This document shows positions 8,364 to 16,474 of a DNA stretch of 64,000 nt, piece by piece. The notes under the pieces were generated by a model. The model worked only from the letters and a program-made list of their open reading frames with translations. It did no database searches and was not told the DNA's origin. The number at the start of each line of letters is the position of its first letter. Position 1 is the first letter of the stretch. The translations under genes and the position numbers were made by a program. This DNA comes from Ectobacillus panaciterrae DSM 19096 (GTDB lineage: Bacteria > Bacillota > Bacilli > Bacillales > Bacillaceae_G), in the NCBI RefSeq assembly GCF_000430785.1, contig NZ_AUMR01000030.1:1-64000 (forward strand). The letters run 5' to 3'.

Positions 8364-8379
8364 ATACCTTTATAGGTAT
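8364..8379. promoter_or_regulatory. Inverted-repeat operator candidate for the CstR-like repressor
   Basis: ATACC-TTTATA-GGTAT is a short palindrome 20 bases upstream of the gene start. Its arms resemble CstR/CsoR-type sites, which begin ATACC and end GGTAT, so autorepression is plausible. Confidence 0.4.
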
Positions 8380-8425
8380 ATTAATATACTTTATTCTAAA
8401 TGTCAAAAAAGGGAAGAAATACAAA

Positions 8426-8459
8426 CAGAAGCAGCCTAAACTCTCTTAGGCTGCTTCTG
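8426..8459 (-). terminator. Terminator of the ArsR-like/thioredoxin unit
   Basis: CAGAAGCAGCCTAA and its exact complement form a 14-bp stem with a 6-base loop, followed on the minus strand by TTTGTATTTC. Confidence 0.7.
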
Positions 8460-8477
8460 TCCGATCCTTCTTTTCAA

Positions 8478-8765
8478 TTAAGCAAATAAAGTCCCCATCA
8501 AGTAGTTTACTTTATCATCCTGCACTTTATAATATACTTCTAAGCCGCGTCTTTGAAATTGCACGACTTTTGTTTGTTTTAATTTTGTTAAATGCTGAGA
8601 TACAGTAGATTGCGGAATTTGCAGTACTTCCTGCAGCTGAGAAACGTTGCAAGTTCCTCGCTTTATCAGTTCCTTTACAAGACGCAAACGCAAAGGATGC
8701 GCTAATGCACGAAGCATTTGTACATCATCTTCAGAAATATTGTAATTAAATTGTTTTGGACACAT
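8478..8765 (-). CDS. ArsR/SmtB-family winged-helix regulator (PagR-like)
   Basis: A 95-residue single-domain regulator. ALAHPLRLRLVKELIKRG, then the recognition helix IPQSTVSQHLTKLKQ and the wing RRGLEVYYKV, are typical ArsR/SmtB features; the sequence style is close to PagR of the B. cereus group. The metal-binding Cys pair of classical ArsR sensors (ELCVCDL) is missing, though Cys2 and Cys38 are present, so the signal could be thiol-based. It follows the thioredoxin gene by about 20 bases and is probably co-transcribed with it, which supports a redox role (inference). Confidence 0.75.
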   Translation of the reverse strand: MCPKQFNYNISEDDVQMLRALAHPLRLRLVKELIKRGTCNVSQLQEVLQIPQSTVSQHLTKLKQTKVVQFQRRGLEVYYKVQDDKVNYLMGTLFA

Positions 8766-8786
8766 GATTTTTTCCCCTCATTCTCT

Positions 8787-9101
8787 TTATATATGTTGTT
8801 GTAAAATTTCCGCTAATGCTTCTTTCGGCTGGAAGCCTACAATTTGCCCAAGAGGCTCACCGTCTTTGAAAAGAATCATTGTCGGGATGCTCATAATCCC
8901 AAATTGCGCAGCTGTTCCTTGATTTTCATCTACATTAACTTTTACAATTTGCACACTCTCGCCCATTTCGCTGTCCAGCTCTTCCAATACCGGTGCAACC
9001 ATACGACAAGGACCGCACCAAGGAGCCCAAAAGTCTACAAGAACTAATCCGTTTTGTACGGAAGCTGCAAAGTTTGCATCTGTAGCGTTTAAAATAGCCA
9101 G
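8787..9101 (-). CDS. trxA: Thioredoxin with a probable CTG start codon
   Basis: A thiol-disulfide reductant of 104 residues with active site WAPWCGPC (Cys29, Cys32) and the cis-Pro loop SIPT. The first ATG in frame (9002) lies after the active site and cannot be the true start. The frame is closed by a TAA a little upstream, and no ATG, GTG or TTG lies between that stop and the thioredoxin fold. CTG at 9101 gives [11 protein letters not shown], aligning with the MAIVKATD start of Bacillus TrxA, and AGGTGG stands 7 bases before it. The neighbouring ArsR-type gene is probably in the same operon. Confidence 0.82.
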   Translation of the reverse strand: MAILNATDANFAASVQNGLVLVDFWAPWCGPCRMVAPVLEELDSEMGESVQIVKVNVDENQGTAAQFGIMSIPTMILFKDGEPLGQIVGFQPKEALAEILQQHI

Positions 9102-9225
9102 CTCTGTTCCACCTGCTTTCTTCCGGGATTATCTTGTTATCCCTTTATTACATTTTCTGTTTATTATACTATACAGGGTATAAAATTGCAAAAGATATAA
9201 AGAGAAGAATATTGCTCTCCCTTGA

Positions 9226-9999
9226 TTAACTTTGCCATACTTCCTGTAAAGCTGCTCTGAACAATTCATTGAGCTTATCTGTACTGACTTCTCCTCTGTC
9301 GGCCACCTCTTTTACATACTTTGGATAATACGCGAGCCTTTCTTCTATAAAATCATGAAGCGCCGTCCTGCGCGGCTCTAGATCTAGCTCCTCTCCAGCT
9401 TTCTTTCGCTGAAGCAGTTCATGAACTTCACAAAGAAAAGACGAAGACAGCCCTTCCATATGAAGAAGCTTCTCAAATTCTACAGGAGGCACTGTGTCTT
9501 CTTTTTCAAGCCACATACAGGCAAGCAAGGGCCGCAGCACATAAAAATACTTCTTGATTTTTACAATATCTCCTTGCAAATAATCCCGAAAATTCCCTTG
9601 TGCCATATGCAAATAATGATATATGCTCGCTTTCTTTGATATATAAGAAGTGCTAATTTCCCGCAGTTGTTCTGCTGTTGTATACTGCTCCTTATATATA
9701 ATCGGTGAACGAAGCCATTCTATCAGTGCAGGATTAGATTTTAGCAGCAGCTGCAGCGATTTTCGAATGTCCCAGCCGCTTACATCCAACTGATTGCTGA
9801 CAGGGTACTCCAGCACATCTCTCTTTTGATCAATAGATAAATACCATTCCGGCCGGTGCACATACAAAAACCGAACGTCGTAATCACTATCTTTGGATGG
9901 GAATCCCCATGCACGGCTTCCTGACTCCACAGCGTATACAATTTTCACATCGTTTTCTTTTTCAATGCGCTGCAATACATTTTGTATTTCAGTATACAT
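9226..9999 (-). CDS. ycgL: Predicted nucleotidyltransferase, YcgL/RlaP family
   Basis: A 257-residue member of the DNA polymerase beta-like nucleotidyltransferase superfamily. ESGSRAWGF is the GS motif and DSDYDVRFLYV supplies the catalytic Asp pair, all within residues 25-48, followed by a helical C-terminal half. This corresponds to B. subtilis YcgL and the RlaP group. The substrate is unknown; relatives have been linked to RNA repair. It is a single gene between thioredoxin and the lactate permease, reading away from the latter. The start is ATG 9999 behind AGAGAGGG. Confidence 0.8.
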   Translation of the reverse strand: MYTEIQNVLQRIEKENDVKIVYAVESGSRAWGFPSKDSDYDVRFLYVHRPEWYLSIDQKRDVLEYPVSNQLDVSGWDIRKSLQLLLKSNPALIEWLRSPIIYKEQYTTAEQLREISTSYISKKASIYHYLHMAQGNFRDYLQGDIVKIKKYFYVLRPLLACMWLEKEDTVPPVEFEKLLHMEGLSSSFLCEVHELLQRKKAGEELDLEPRRTALHDFIEERLAYYPKYVKEVADRGEVSTDKLNELFRAALQEVWQS

Positions 10000-10085
10000 A
10001 CTTTTCCCTCTCTTCCATATATACCCTAAATTATAGCGATTTCGTTACACATCGTAAAACGCTGTATAAATTTACCTTTGTTACA

Positions 10086-10115
10086 TTGACAATCCTGTTT
10101 AACGGAGATTATACT
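10086..10115 (+). promoter_or_regulatory. Sigma-A promoter of lctP
   Basis: TTGACA and TATACT with an 18-base spacer lie about 90 bases before the lctP start and immediately upstream of the Rex site. Confidence 0.75.
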
Positions 10116-10130
10116 AAAAATGTAAATTTA

Positions 10131-10148
10131 TTGTGAAGTTTTTCACAA
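10131..10148. promoter_or_regulatory. Rex operator
   Basis: TTGTGAA-GTTT-TTCACAA is a perfect inverted repeat of the Rex consensus. It begins about 15 bases after the -10 box, where a repressor sensing NADH/NAD+ would block lactate permease transcription until NADH rises. Confidence 0.88.
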
Positions 10149-10205
10149 ATAAATATTCTTCTCTTAGAGGAATATAAAATTCTTTTACAAAGAGAGGTCC
10201 TTACA

Positions 10206-11831
10206 ATGAATACGTGGACACAAATTTATGATCCGCTTCAAAACATTTGGCTGTCTGCTCTTGTAGCTGCAGTTCCCATTTTTTTCTTCATTCTTTGTTT
10301 AACTGTACTTAAGATGAAAAGTTATGTATCCGGCCTTTATAGTGTGATTTTAGCTGTCATATTAGCTGTATTTGTGTACGATATGCCGGCTGCAACAGCT
10401 GTATCAGCAGCCGCGTTTGGCGCAGCATACGGGTTCTACCCCATTTGTTCAATCGTAATTGCAGCCATTTTCCTTTATAAACTAACTGTAAAAACCGGTC
10501 ATTTTAATGTGATTCGCAATAGCATTGCTACTATAACGAGCGACTCTCGTCTTCAGGTATTGCTGATTGCCTTTTCTTTTGGGGCATTTTTGGAAGGTGC
10601 AGCCGGCTTCGGGGTTCCAGTAGCCATAACAGCAGCTCTTTTGGTAGGCATGGGCTTTGACCCCCTTAAGGCTGCAGCAGTTTGCCTAGTAGCAAACATT
10701 GCCGGCGGCGCCTTCGGTGCGATGGGAATTCCAGTTACAGTTCCTGCGCAATTAACAGAACTCAATGCGCTGTCAGTAGGACGCCACACTGTTTCTATTC
10801 TTCCATTCATCAGCTTTATCGTACCATTCCTGCTTGTGTTCATGATCGACGGCTTTAAAGGAATCAAACAAACGTTGCCAGCTATTGTAGTAAGCGGCGG
10901 TTCTTTTGCAGTTACTCAATTTATCGTATTGTACTTCCTTGGTGCTGAACTTGGCGATATTTTCTCCGCAGTTGTGAGCATGGTTTCACTGGCCCTATTC
11001 TTGCGAGTATGGAAGCCGAAAGAAATCTATCATTTAGCAACAGATAAAACAGAAAAAGCAAAGAAATATACAATTGGACAAATCCTGTATGCTTGGTCAC
11101 CATTTGCTTTCTTAACAGCATTAGTAACAATTTTCAACTTAAAACCGGTAAAAGCTTTATTTGCACCAGGCGGTTCCTTAGAAAGTCTTGTATTTAACCT
11201 TCCAGTGCCTGGATTAAACAATGCGGTAGTAAAAACTGTACCGATTGTAAAACAGAATATACCGTTTGCCGCAGTATTTAAACTTGATGTGTTCTCATCT
11301 ACAACTACAGCCATTGTGCTCGCAATCATTATTTCTTTGATTATGTTCCGCGCGAAAGGAAATTTGGTTAAAGCGTTAACAATTGAAACTTTAAAAGAAT
11401 TGAAAGCACCTATTTATACAATATGTAGCGTAATCGCATTGGCTTACGTTACAAACTACTCTGGTATGTCTTCTACTCTTGGGTTGGCGCTTTCTTCTAC
11501 TGGCAATACGTTTCCGGTATTATCCCCAATCTTAGGCTGGATCGGTGTATTCTTAACAGGGTCTGTTGTATCCAGCGGTTCCTTGTTCGCTCCGCTGCAA
11601 GCTGTAACAGCAGCACAAATTGGTATGACACCGGCCAATTTAGTAGCATTGAACGTAGTAGGCGGCACAATGGCAAAAATGGTATCTCCGCAATCTATCG
11701 CAGTTGCATGTGCGGCAGTTGGACTTGTAGGGAAAGAATCTAATCTGTTTAAAACTGCGGTGAAATACAGCTTGGTGCTTCTTCTTTTCATTAGCTTACT
11801 GCAATTGAATGCAGTGTTCCACTTTATGTAA
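10206..11831 (+). CDS. lctP: L-lactate permease (LctP/LutP family)
   Basis: A proton-coupled lactate transporter of 541 residues with 12-14 membrane helices, the normal length for the LctP family. Family sequences visible are GAFLEGAAGFGVPVAITAALL near residue 120, LVANIAGGAFGAMGIPV near 160 and GSVVSSGSLFAPLQAVTA near 460. The gene stands alone behind a strong promoter with a Rex operator and ends in a terminator. In B. subtilis lctP is co-transcribed with ldh under Rex; no ldh is adjacent here. It probably exports or re-imports lactate during oxygen limitation. Confidence 0.92.
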   Translation: MNTWTQIYDPLQNIWLSALVAAVPIFFFILCLTVLKMKSYVSGLYSVILAVILAVFVYDMPAATAVSAAAFGAAYGFYPICSIVIAAIFLYKLTVKTGHFNVIRNSIATITSDSRLQVLLIAFSFGAFLEGAAGFGVPVAITAALLVGMGFDPLKAAAVCLVANIAGGAFGAMGIPVTVPAQLTELNALSVGRHTVSILPFISFIVPFLLVFMIDGFKGIKQTLPAIVVSGGSFAVTQFIVLYFLGAELGDIFSAVVSMVSLALFLRVWKPKEIYHLATDKTEKAKKYTIGQILYAWSPFAFLTALVTIFNLKPVKALFAPGGSLESLVFNLPVPGLNNAVVKTVPIVKQNIPFAAVFKLDVFSSTTTAIVLAIIISLIMFRAKGNLVKALTIETLKELKAPIYTICSVIALAYVTNYSGMSSTLGLALSSTGNTFPVLSPILGWIGVFLTGSVVSSGSLFAPLQAVTAAQIGMTPANLVALNVVGGTMAKMVSPQSIAVACAAVGLVGKESNLFKTAVKYSLVLLLFISLLQLNAVFHFM

Positions 11832-11838
11832 AACAACA

Positions 11839-11876
11839 GGAGGTTATGAGCTTTGGCTCATAGCCCCTTTTGTTTT
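11839..11876 (+). terminator. Terminator of lctP
   Basis: GGTTATGAGC and GCTCATAGCC pair with one G-U around a TTTG loop, followed by CCTTTTGTTTT. Confidence 0.75.
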
Positions 11877-12036
11877 ACACATAATCAAATCTAAAAAGCT
11901 TACTGAAATGAAGTCATGCTTTGTTTCGTGTACCGCTTTTGACAATTTCTTCAAGATATTGTCAAGAGCTTCTGTATTTGTTGTTGCAAGATAACCGGTG
12001 GCATTCGTTATAATTCGTTTGTTAAGTTATAAAATT

Positions 12037-13179
12037 TCACTCGACCATTACCGCCCGCTCCGCTAACAGCGCCATTGTCATATCATCCATCGGCGGATTA
12101 TGCAATCCTGCCCGCACATGCAAATAATAGCGTTGCAGCGGATTTTTCTTAGACAGACTTCTTGCGCCCACTATACGCATTGCCTTATCTACTACTGAAA
12201 TTGCCGCATTTGTTGCCGTATATTTTACCCCAGCCAGTTCACCTTTTAGTTCTTCCCGATTTTCTGAACAGTCATATTTCTCTGCTACACTGTACATAAA
12301 ATGCCGTGCTTTCATAAGCTCCAATTCCATTTCTCCGATCAGACGCTGCACATTTGGCAACGATGCAATTGATTTTTGAATACTGTTATTCTTATATGTT
12401 TTTGCATATTGCACTGCGTAATTTCTTGCCGCTCTTGCGATTCCTAAGTAACAAGCCGGTATGTGCAGAAGCCAGCCGCTGTTTTTCGGTTTGCCGCCTT
12501 TTTTCTCTACTAAGTACTCCAGTCGAACTTCTGCATTATGTAGGACCAAATCATGACTTGCCGTTCCGCGCATTGCCACACTGTCCCATGTTTCTTCAAT
12601 GGAGACGCCTTCCGTATTGCGCGGAATCAAAAACTCTCCTGCTTCTCCAGTCTCTTCTATTGTTGCAGACACAAGAAAATAATCCAGTACAGGCGCCATT
12701 GTCGTAAATGTTTTGCGCCCGCTAATCAGCCAGGTATCGCCGTTTTTTTGTGCAATCGTCTCCGGCTTGCCGCCGCGTGTCGGACTTCCCGTCCCTCGCT
12801 CTGTTGCCGCGCGGTTTAAAAGCGCCCCTTTCTTTACTTCTTTGCACATCCACACAAACCGTTTTTCATCCCATTGGCGGTTTTCCGTTAACTCCTGCAA
12901 TATTCCCATATGCCAGCCGATGGATAATGCAGTGGCACCGTCCCCTTCTGCAATTTTTTCCTGAAATAACAAAAAATCATATAAAGAAATTTCTTCTCCA
13001 CCGTACTCCTTCGGTAGAGATAAAGACGTATATTCTATTTCTTTTAGTTCTTTTATGTTTTGAAACGGAAACGCTCCAAGCTCATCCAGCTCCGATTCCC
13101 GTTCTACAAAGTTTTTCCGCAAACCCTCCAATTGCTGGAGAACACTCCGCTGCAGCTCTGTTTTTATAAATACATCCAT
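12037..13179 (-). CDS. ydbM: Acyl-CoA dehydrogenase family protein (YdbM-like)
   Basis: A flavin-dependent dehydrogenase-fold protein of 380 residues: N-terminal helical domain, a middle strand region with ISGRKTFTTMAPVLDYFLVSA, and a C-terminal helical domain ending KNPLQRYYLHVRAGLHNPP. The typical catalytic Glu region is not obvious, and short-chain or desulfurisation-type substrates are as possible as fatty acyl-CoA. It resembles B. subtilis YdbM. ATG 13179 is preferred over the upstream GTG because AAGGTG lies about 8 bases upstream. It is a single gene transcribed towards lctP, without fatty-acid genes nearby. Confidence 0.8.
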   Translation of the reverse strand: MDVFIKTELQRSVLQQLEGLRKNFVERESELDELGAFPFQNIKELKEIEYTSLSLPKEYGGEEISLYDFLLFQEKIAEGDGATALSIGWHMGILQELTENRQWDEKRFVWMCKEVKKGALLNRAATERGTGSPTRGGKPETIAQKNGDTWLISGRKTFTTMAPVLDYFLVSATIEETGEAGEFLIPRNTEGVSIEETWDSVAMRGTASHDLVLHNAEVRLEYLVEKKGGKPKNSGWLLHIPACYLGIARAARNYAVQYAKTYKNNSIQKSIASLPNVQRLIGEMELELMKARHFMYSVAEKYDCSENREELKGELAGVKYTATNAAISVVDKAMRIVGARSLSKKNPLQRYYLHVRAGLHNPPMDDMTMALLAERAVMVE

Positions 13180-13249
13180 ATCCTTCACCTTCTTCGTACG
13201 TCTTTCTTACTATTGTATGGAATATGATCGAAATTTTCAAAAAAAGTTT

Positions 13250-13424
13250 ATAAGAAAAACCGCCCGCTCCTTTTTAAATGGGCGTAGAGCATCTGCAGAG
13301 TATGGTAGCGGTCAAACCCTTTAAGACACTCTCCCCTATGTCTTTTCACTAAGCACATAGGTTTACTGCATACCGCGAACAGAAGGAAGAAATAGACAGT
13401 ATTATCGATGAATTTTATAATTCC
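13250..13424 (+). repeat. Type B dispersed repeat, copy 1
   Basis: Contains TGGGCGTAGAGCATCTGCAG, the core GCGGTCAAACCCTTTAAGAC, a CCTATGT/ACATAGG stem near 13335-13361, and ends GAATTTTATAATTC. It aligns along its length with the copy at 26130. It fills most of the 306-base gap between ydbM and the CNNM gene. No gene is seen here. Confidence 0.65.
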
Positions 13425-13452
13425 TAAAAAAAAGATCGGCATATACCGATCT
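13425..13452 (-). terminator. Terminator of the first CNNM gene
   Basis: On the minus strand AGATCGG and CCGATCT form a stem with a 6-base loop followed by eight T residues, 34 bases after the stop codon. Confidence 0.8.
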
Positions 13453-13485
13453 CTCTTGCGTTCGTTTCTGTTTGCCTGCTTTTTT

Positions 13486-14814
13486 CTATATAATCGGCAC
13501 TTGCACCGATTCTTCTTTTTTGGTCTTTTTCTTAATCTCAATTTGCTTGATTTGGTGTGAATCTTTTTCCAGCACTTGAAATGTCCAGCCGTCTTCTTCA
13601 AATGTTTGACCTTCTGTAACTGTTGAATCCTGCATCATGATCCAGCCGCCGATTGTATCGACATCTTCCTCCTCCAAATGAATGCCGAGAAGGTCATTCA
13701 CTTCACTTACAAGCACTTTCCCGTCAATCACTATATGCGCTTCGTTAACGTGTTGAATCGGCGGCCGTTCATCTTCATCATACTCATCTCGTATTTCCCC
13801 TACGATTTCTTCTAAAATGTCCTCAAGCGTAACAAGTCCAGCTGTGCCGCCGTACTCATCATACAAAATAGCAAGAGGAATTCGCTTTTTTTGCATTTGC
13901 AGCAGCAAACTATGAATCGGCATCGTCTCCATCACTTCAATAACGGGACGCATAAAATTTGTGACACCTTCAATTTTTTCTCCTCCTTCGCTTATATAAC
14001 GGGAAAAGAAATCCTTTACGTTTACCATGCCGAGCACATCGTCTTTATCTTCTCCGAATACTGGATAACGCGTATACTTTTCTGTCCGGATTGTTTTCAT
14101 ATGCTCTTCCATCGGTTCATCTGCATACAAACCGATGATCTCTGTACGGGGCACCATGATTTCTTTAGCAACGCGATTGTCGAATTCAAAGATGTTGTTC
14201 ACATACTTAAATTCCGTTTGGTTAATTTCACCGCTTTCATAGCTTTCTGAAAGAATAAGACGAAGCTCTTCCTCTGAATGAGCCACTTCATGCTCGGATG
14301 CAGGCTTTAAGCCGAACAAGCTTGATACGAGACGCGCTGAGCTGTTTAACATCCATATAAAGGGAAAGGCGATTTTATAAAAGTAAATTAAAGGCTTTGC
14401 ACATAAAATTGTAATTTGCTCAGCCTTTTGAATTGCTAAAGTTTTCGGCGCCAGCTCCCCCACTACAACATGCAAAAACGTGATAATGGAAAATGCAAGA
14501 ATAAGCGCAATTGTACTGGATAAGGCCGGAGCTATGTGCAGGCCTTCAAACAAAGGCTCCAGCAAATGGCTCACTGCAGGCTCTCCCAGCCATCCAATAC
14601 CAAGCGATGTAATGGTGATACCCAGCTGTATGGCAGACAAATATTCATCCAAATTCGAAATCACTTTTTTCGCTGCAAGAGCACCGGGCTTTTTCTCAGC
14701 GACAAGTTGATCGATCCGACTGGTGCGAACCTTAACAATGGCAAACTCTGTTGCGACGAAAAATCCTGTGATGGCGATTAAAATAATAATCAATAGTAAG
14801 TTCCAAAGTTCCAA
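13486..14814 (-). CDS. CNNM/HlyC-CorC family divalent-cation transporter (MpfA/YhdP-like), paralogue 1
   Basis: An integral membrane protein of 442 residues. An N-terminal CNNM/DUF21 domain with four membrane segments (residues 1-190, VATEFAIVKVRTSRIDQL and GELAPKTLAIQKAE) is followed by a CBS pair (about 210-335, MVPRTEIIGL and RIPLAILYDEYGGTAGLVTLED) and a C-terminal CorC_HlyC domain. In B. subtilis, relatives such as MpfA export Mg2+. It is about 70 percent identical by eye to the gene at 27333. The start is taken as TTG 14814, which aligns with the paralogue; a second TTG is directly upstream. A hairpin lies between the ribosome site and this start. Confidence 0.88.
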   Translation of the reverse strand: MELWNLLLIIILIAITGFFVATEFAIVKVRTSRIDQLVAEKKPGALAAKKVISNLDEYLSAIQLGITITSLGIGWLGEPAVSHLLEPLFEGLHIAPALSSTIALILAFSIITFLHVVVGELAPKTLAIQKAEQITILCAKPLIYFYKIAFPFIWMLNSSARLVSSLFGLKPASEHEVAHSEEELRLILSESYESGEINQTEFKYVNNIFEFDNRVAKEIMVPRTEIIGLYADEPMEEHMKTIRTEKYTRYPVFGEDKDDVLGMVNVKDFFSRYISEGGEKIEGVTNFMRPVIEVMETMPIHSLLLQMQKKRIPLAILYDEYGGTAGLVTLEDILEEIVGEIRDEYDEDERPPIQHVNEAHIVIDGKVLVSEVNDLLGIHLEEEDVDTIGGWIMMQDSTVTEGQTFEEDGWTFQVLEKDSHQIKQIEIKKKTKKEESVQVPII

Positions 14815-14821
14815 CAAAGTC

Positions 14822-14852
14822 CCTTAGCCCTTGAACTAAGGTTCCACCTCCT
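14822..14852 (-). promoter_or_regulatory. Ribosome site separated from a TTG start by a hairpin (CNNM gene 1)
   Basis: AGGAGGTGG (14844-14852) lies 29 bases from the TTG start, too far for normal initiation. Between them CCTTAG (14836-14841) and CTAAGG (14822-14827) form a stem, leaving seven bases to the start. Folding would bring the ribosome site to working distance. The same arrangement precedes the paralogue at 28652. Confidence 0.65.
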
Positions 14853-14959
14853 ATCGTGTTCAGTATTTATATTCTTTCTCATCTATTGTAAAGAAAATCA
14901 TTATAAATTTCACCAATTGAAGCTGTATTGTAATGCACATGATTTTTTTAAAGCAATAA

Positions 14960-15217
14960 TCAATGCTTTAAGCGGAAGTGACAATAGCCGTATGTTTTAA
15001 GATTCTGCAGCAAATCTCCCCATACATTATCTAAGCTGCAAAACAAAGGCATAATCTCTGAAGCATCATGTGCACGAAAGAAGTTATATATAGAAGGTTT
15101 ATCAACAATCCAATGCTGATTCGTATTCACAATTTCTTTATAGTGCGCTTGGCTGTTTCTAAACGTTTCTTTGTTTACTTTCCTTTTTACCCCTTTTGCC
15201 GACCTTTTATTTCCCAT
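14960..15217 (-). CDS. Hypothetical protein overlapping the VOC gene end
   Basis: An 85-residue frame starting MGNKRSAKGVKRKVNKETF. It overlaps the last 11 bases of the upstream VOC gene, as translationally coupled genes often do. The N-terminal third is very basic; the rest (HWIVDKPSIYNFFRAHDASE, then GYCHFRLKH) looks protein-like but I do not recognise a family. The ribosome site is weak. It could be a real conserved small protein read with the VOC gene, or a chance frame. Confidence 0.4.
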   Translation of the reverse strand: MGNKRSAKGVKRKVNKETFRNSQAHYKEIVNTNQHWIVDKPSIYNFFRAHDASEIMPLFCSLDNVWGDLLQNLKTYGYCHFRLKH

Positions 15218-15593
15218 AAATTTCCAAAGGTAACCCATCAGGATCTTGAAAAAACGTAAACTTCCTTCCAGTAATAGGATCTATCCGAATTTCCTCGACA
15301 GAAACACCCTTTTTACACAATTCTTCCGCTACCTCTTCTACATTATCTGCTTCAAAAGCTAAATGACGCAATCCTGCCGCCTCAGGAAAACTTGAGCGCT
15401 TCGGCGGATCAGGAAATGAAAATAACTCGATTTGATATGTTTCGCCTACGGCTAAATCCAGCTTATAAGAGTCTCGCTCTTCTCGATATACCTCATTTAT
15501 GATTTGCAGTCCAAGCACATCTGCATAAAAGCTTTTTGATGCTTCATAGTCTTTGCAAATAATTGCAACATGATGAATCCGGTTCAGCCTCAT
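15207..15593 (-). CDS. VOC/glyoxalase-fold metalloprotein (YaeR/GloA2-like)
   Basis: A 128-residue vicinal-oxygen-chelate protein. The first half has IHHVAIICKDYEASKSFYAD, the second GLRHLAFEADNVEEV and FFQDPDGLPLEIY, giving the paired beta-alpha-beta-beta-beta units. Probable metal ligands are His8 (HHVA), a Glu near residue 60 (IELF), the His of LRHLAF and the Glu of LEIY. The substrate is unknown; such proteins include lactoylglutathione lyase and dioxygenase relatives. ATG 15593 fits AAAGGAG at nine bases; the earlier ATG directly abuts it. Confidence 0.78.
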   Translation of the reverse strand: MRLNRIHHVAIICKDYEASKSFYADVLGLQIINEVYREERDSYKLDLAVGETYQIELFSFPDPPKRSSFPEAAGLRHLAFEADNVEEVAEELCKKGVSVEEIRIDPITGRKFTFFQDPDGLPLEIYGK

Positions 15594-15681
15594 TTTCTCC
15601 ATCTCCTTTCTTTACATATTCTCATTGTAAATGCTCAACCTATAAAAAGGAATTTACCATGCTTCTAGGAGGCTACATAAA

Positions 15682-16239
15682 GTGAAATTTTTAATCTTTT
15701 TGCTCGGGCTTGTTGTGGTCTTTTTCCTTGCTTTTCTGGCAAGCAACAATAGACGCCATATTAAAATTAAACCTATGCTCATCATGCTGGTAATCCAGCT
15801 TATTCTGACATACTTGCTGCTAAATACAGAAGTTGGATTGATTTTAATCAGAGGCGTTTCAAACTTATTTGGAAAGTTGCTTGAGTACGCAGCGGACGGC
15901 GTGAATTTCGTATTCGGAGGTCTTGCCAATAAGGGAGCCATGGTATTCTTCCTTAACGTATTGCTTCCTATCGTGTTTATCTCCGTGCTGATCGGCATCC
16001 TGCAGCACTTCCGCATCCTGCCTTTTATCATCCGATATATCGGATTCGTATTAAGTAAAATTAACGGTCTTGGAAAACTGGAGTCTTATAACGCGGTAGC
16101 ATCTGCCATCGTTGGCCAATCCGAAGTTTTCATTACCGTCAAAAAACAGCTTGGCAGAATTCCGCCGCCTCGTTTGTACACGCTTTGCGCATCTGCCATG
16201 TCTACAGTATCGATGTCTATCGTCAGTGTTATGCTTTAA
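15682..16239 (+). pseudogene. nupC: Truncated nucleoside permease (NupC-like), N-terminal half only
   Basis: A CNT-family concentrative nucleoside transporter that breaks off after 185 residues; family members have about 390-400. The conserved part is intact: ASNNRRHIKIKP, GVNFVFGGLANKGAMVFFLN, LESYNAVASAIVGQSEVFI and STVSMSIV. Family members then continue with GAYM..., but here the frame reads SVML and stops, and a perfect terminator follows 8 bases later. The C-terminal half with the substrate-binding elements is gone, so transport is unlikely. The start is GTG behind AGGAGG. Confidence 0.75.
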
Positions 16240-16247
16240 TATTTCCT

Positions 16248-16283
16248 AAGCAGGTGTTTGTGTAAACACCTGCTTATTATTTT
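16248..16283 (+). terminator. Terminator after truncated nupC
   Basis: AAGCAGGTGTTT/AAACACCTGCTT is a perfect 12-bp stem with a GTGT loop followed by ATTATTTTG. Confidence 0.85.
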
Positions 16284-16474
16284 GAAACCCCCTTTATGCA
16301 ACAAAGGGAAATGATAAAAAAAGAGAATAGAGCCTTAATATTTCAATTTCATTTCAAATCAAAAATTTTAGTGAAATCAAACTTTATTTATGTAAAATAG
16401 AGAATGTGCCTATTCCATTTATTGTATAGACAGATGATAAGGTTGTAAGGATATTGCAAAAAGGAGACAAATAG

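Noticed and set aside
13486-14814. Hemolysin as the function of the CNNM genes
   Set aside because: The old TlyC/hemolysin label comes from a distant homologue; the CNNM, CBS and CorC domain order fits divalent-cation transport.
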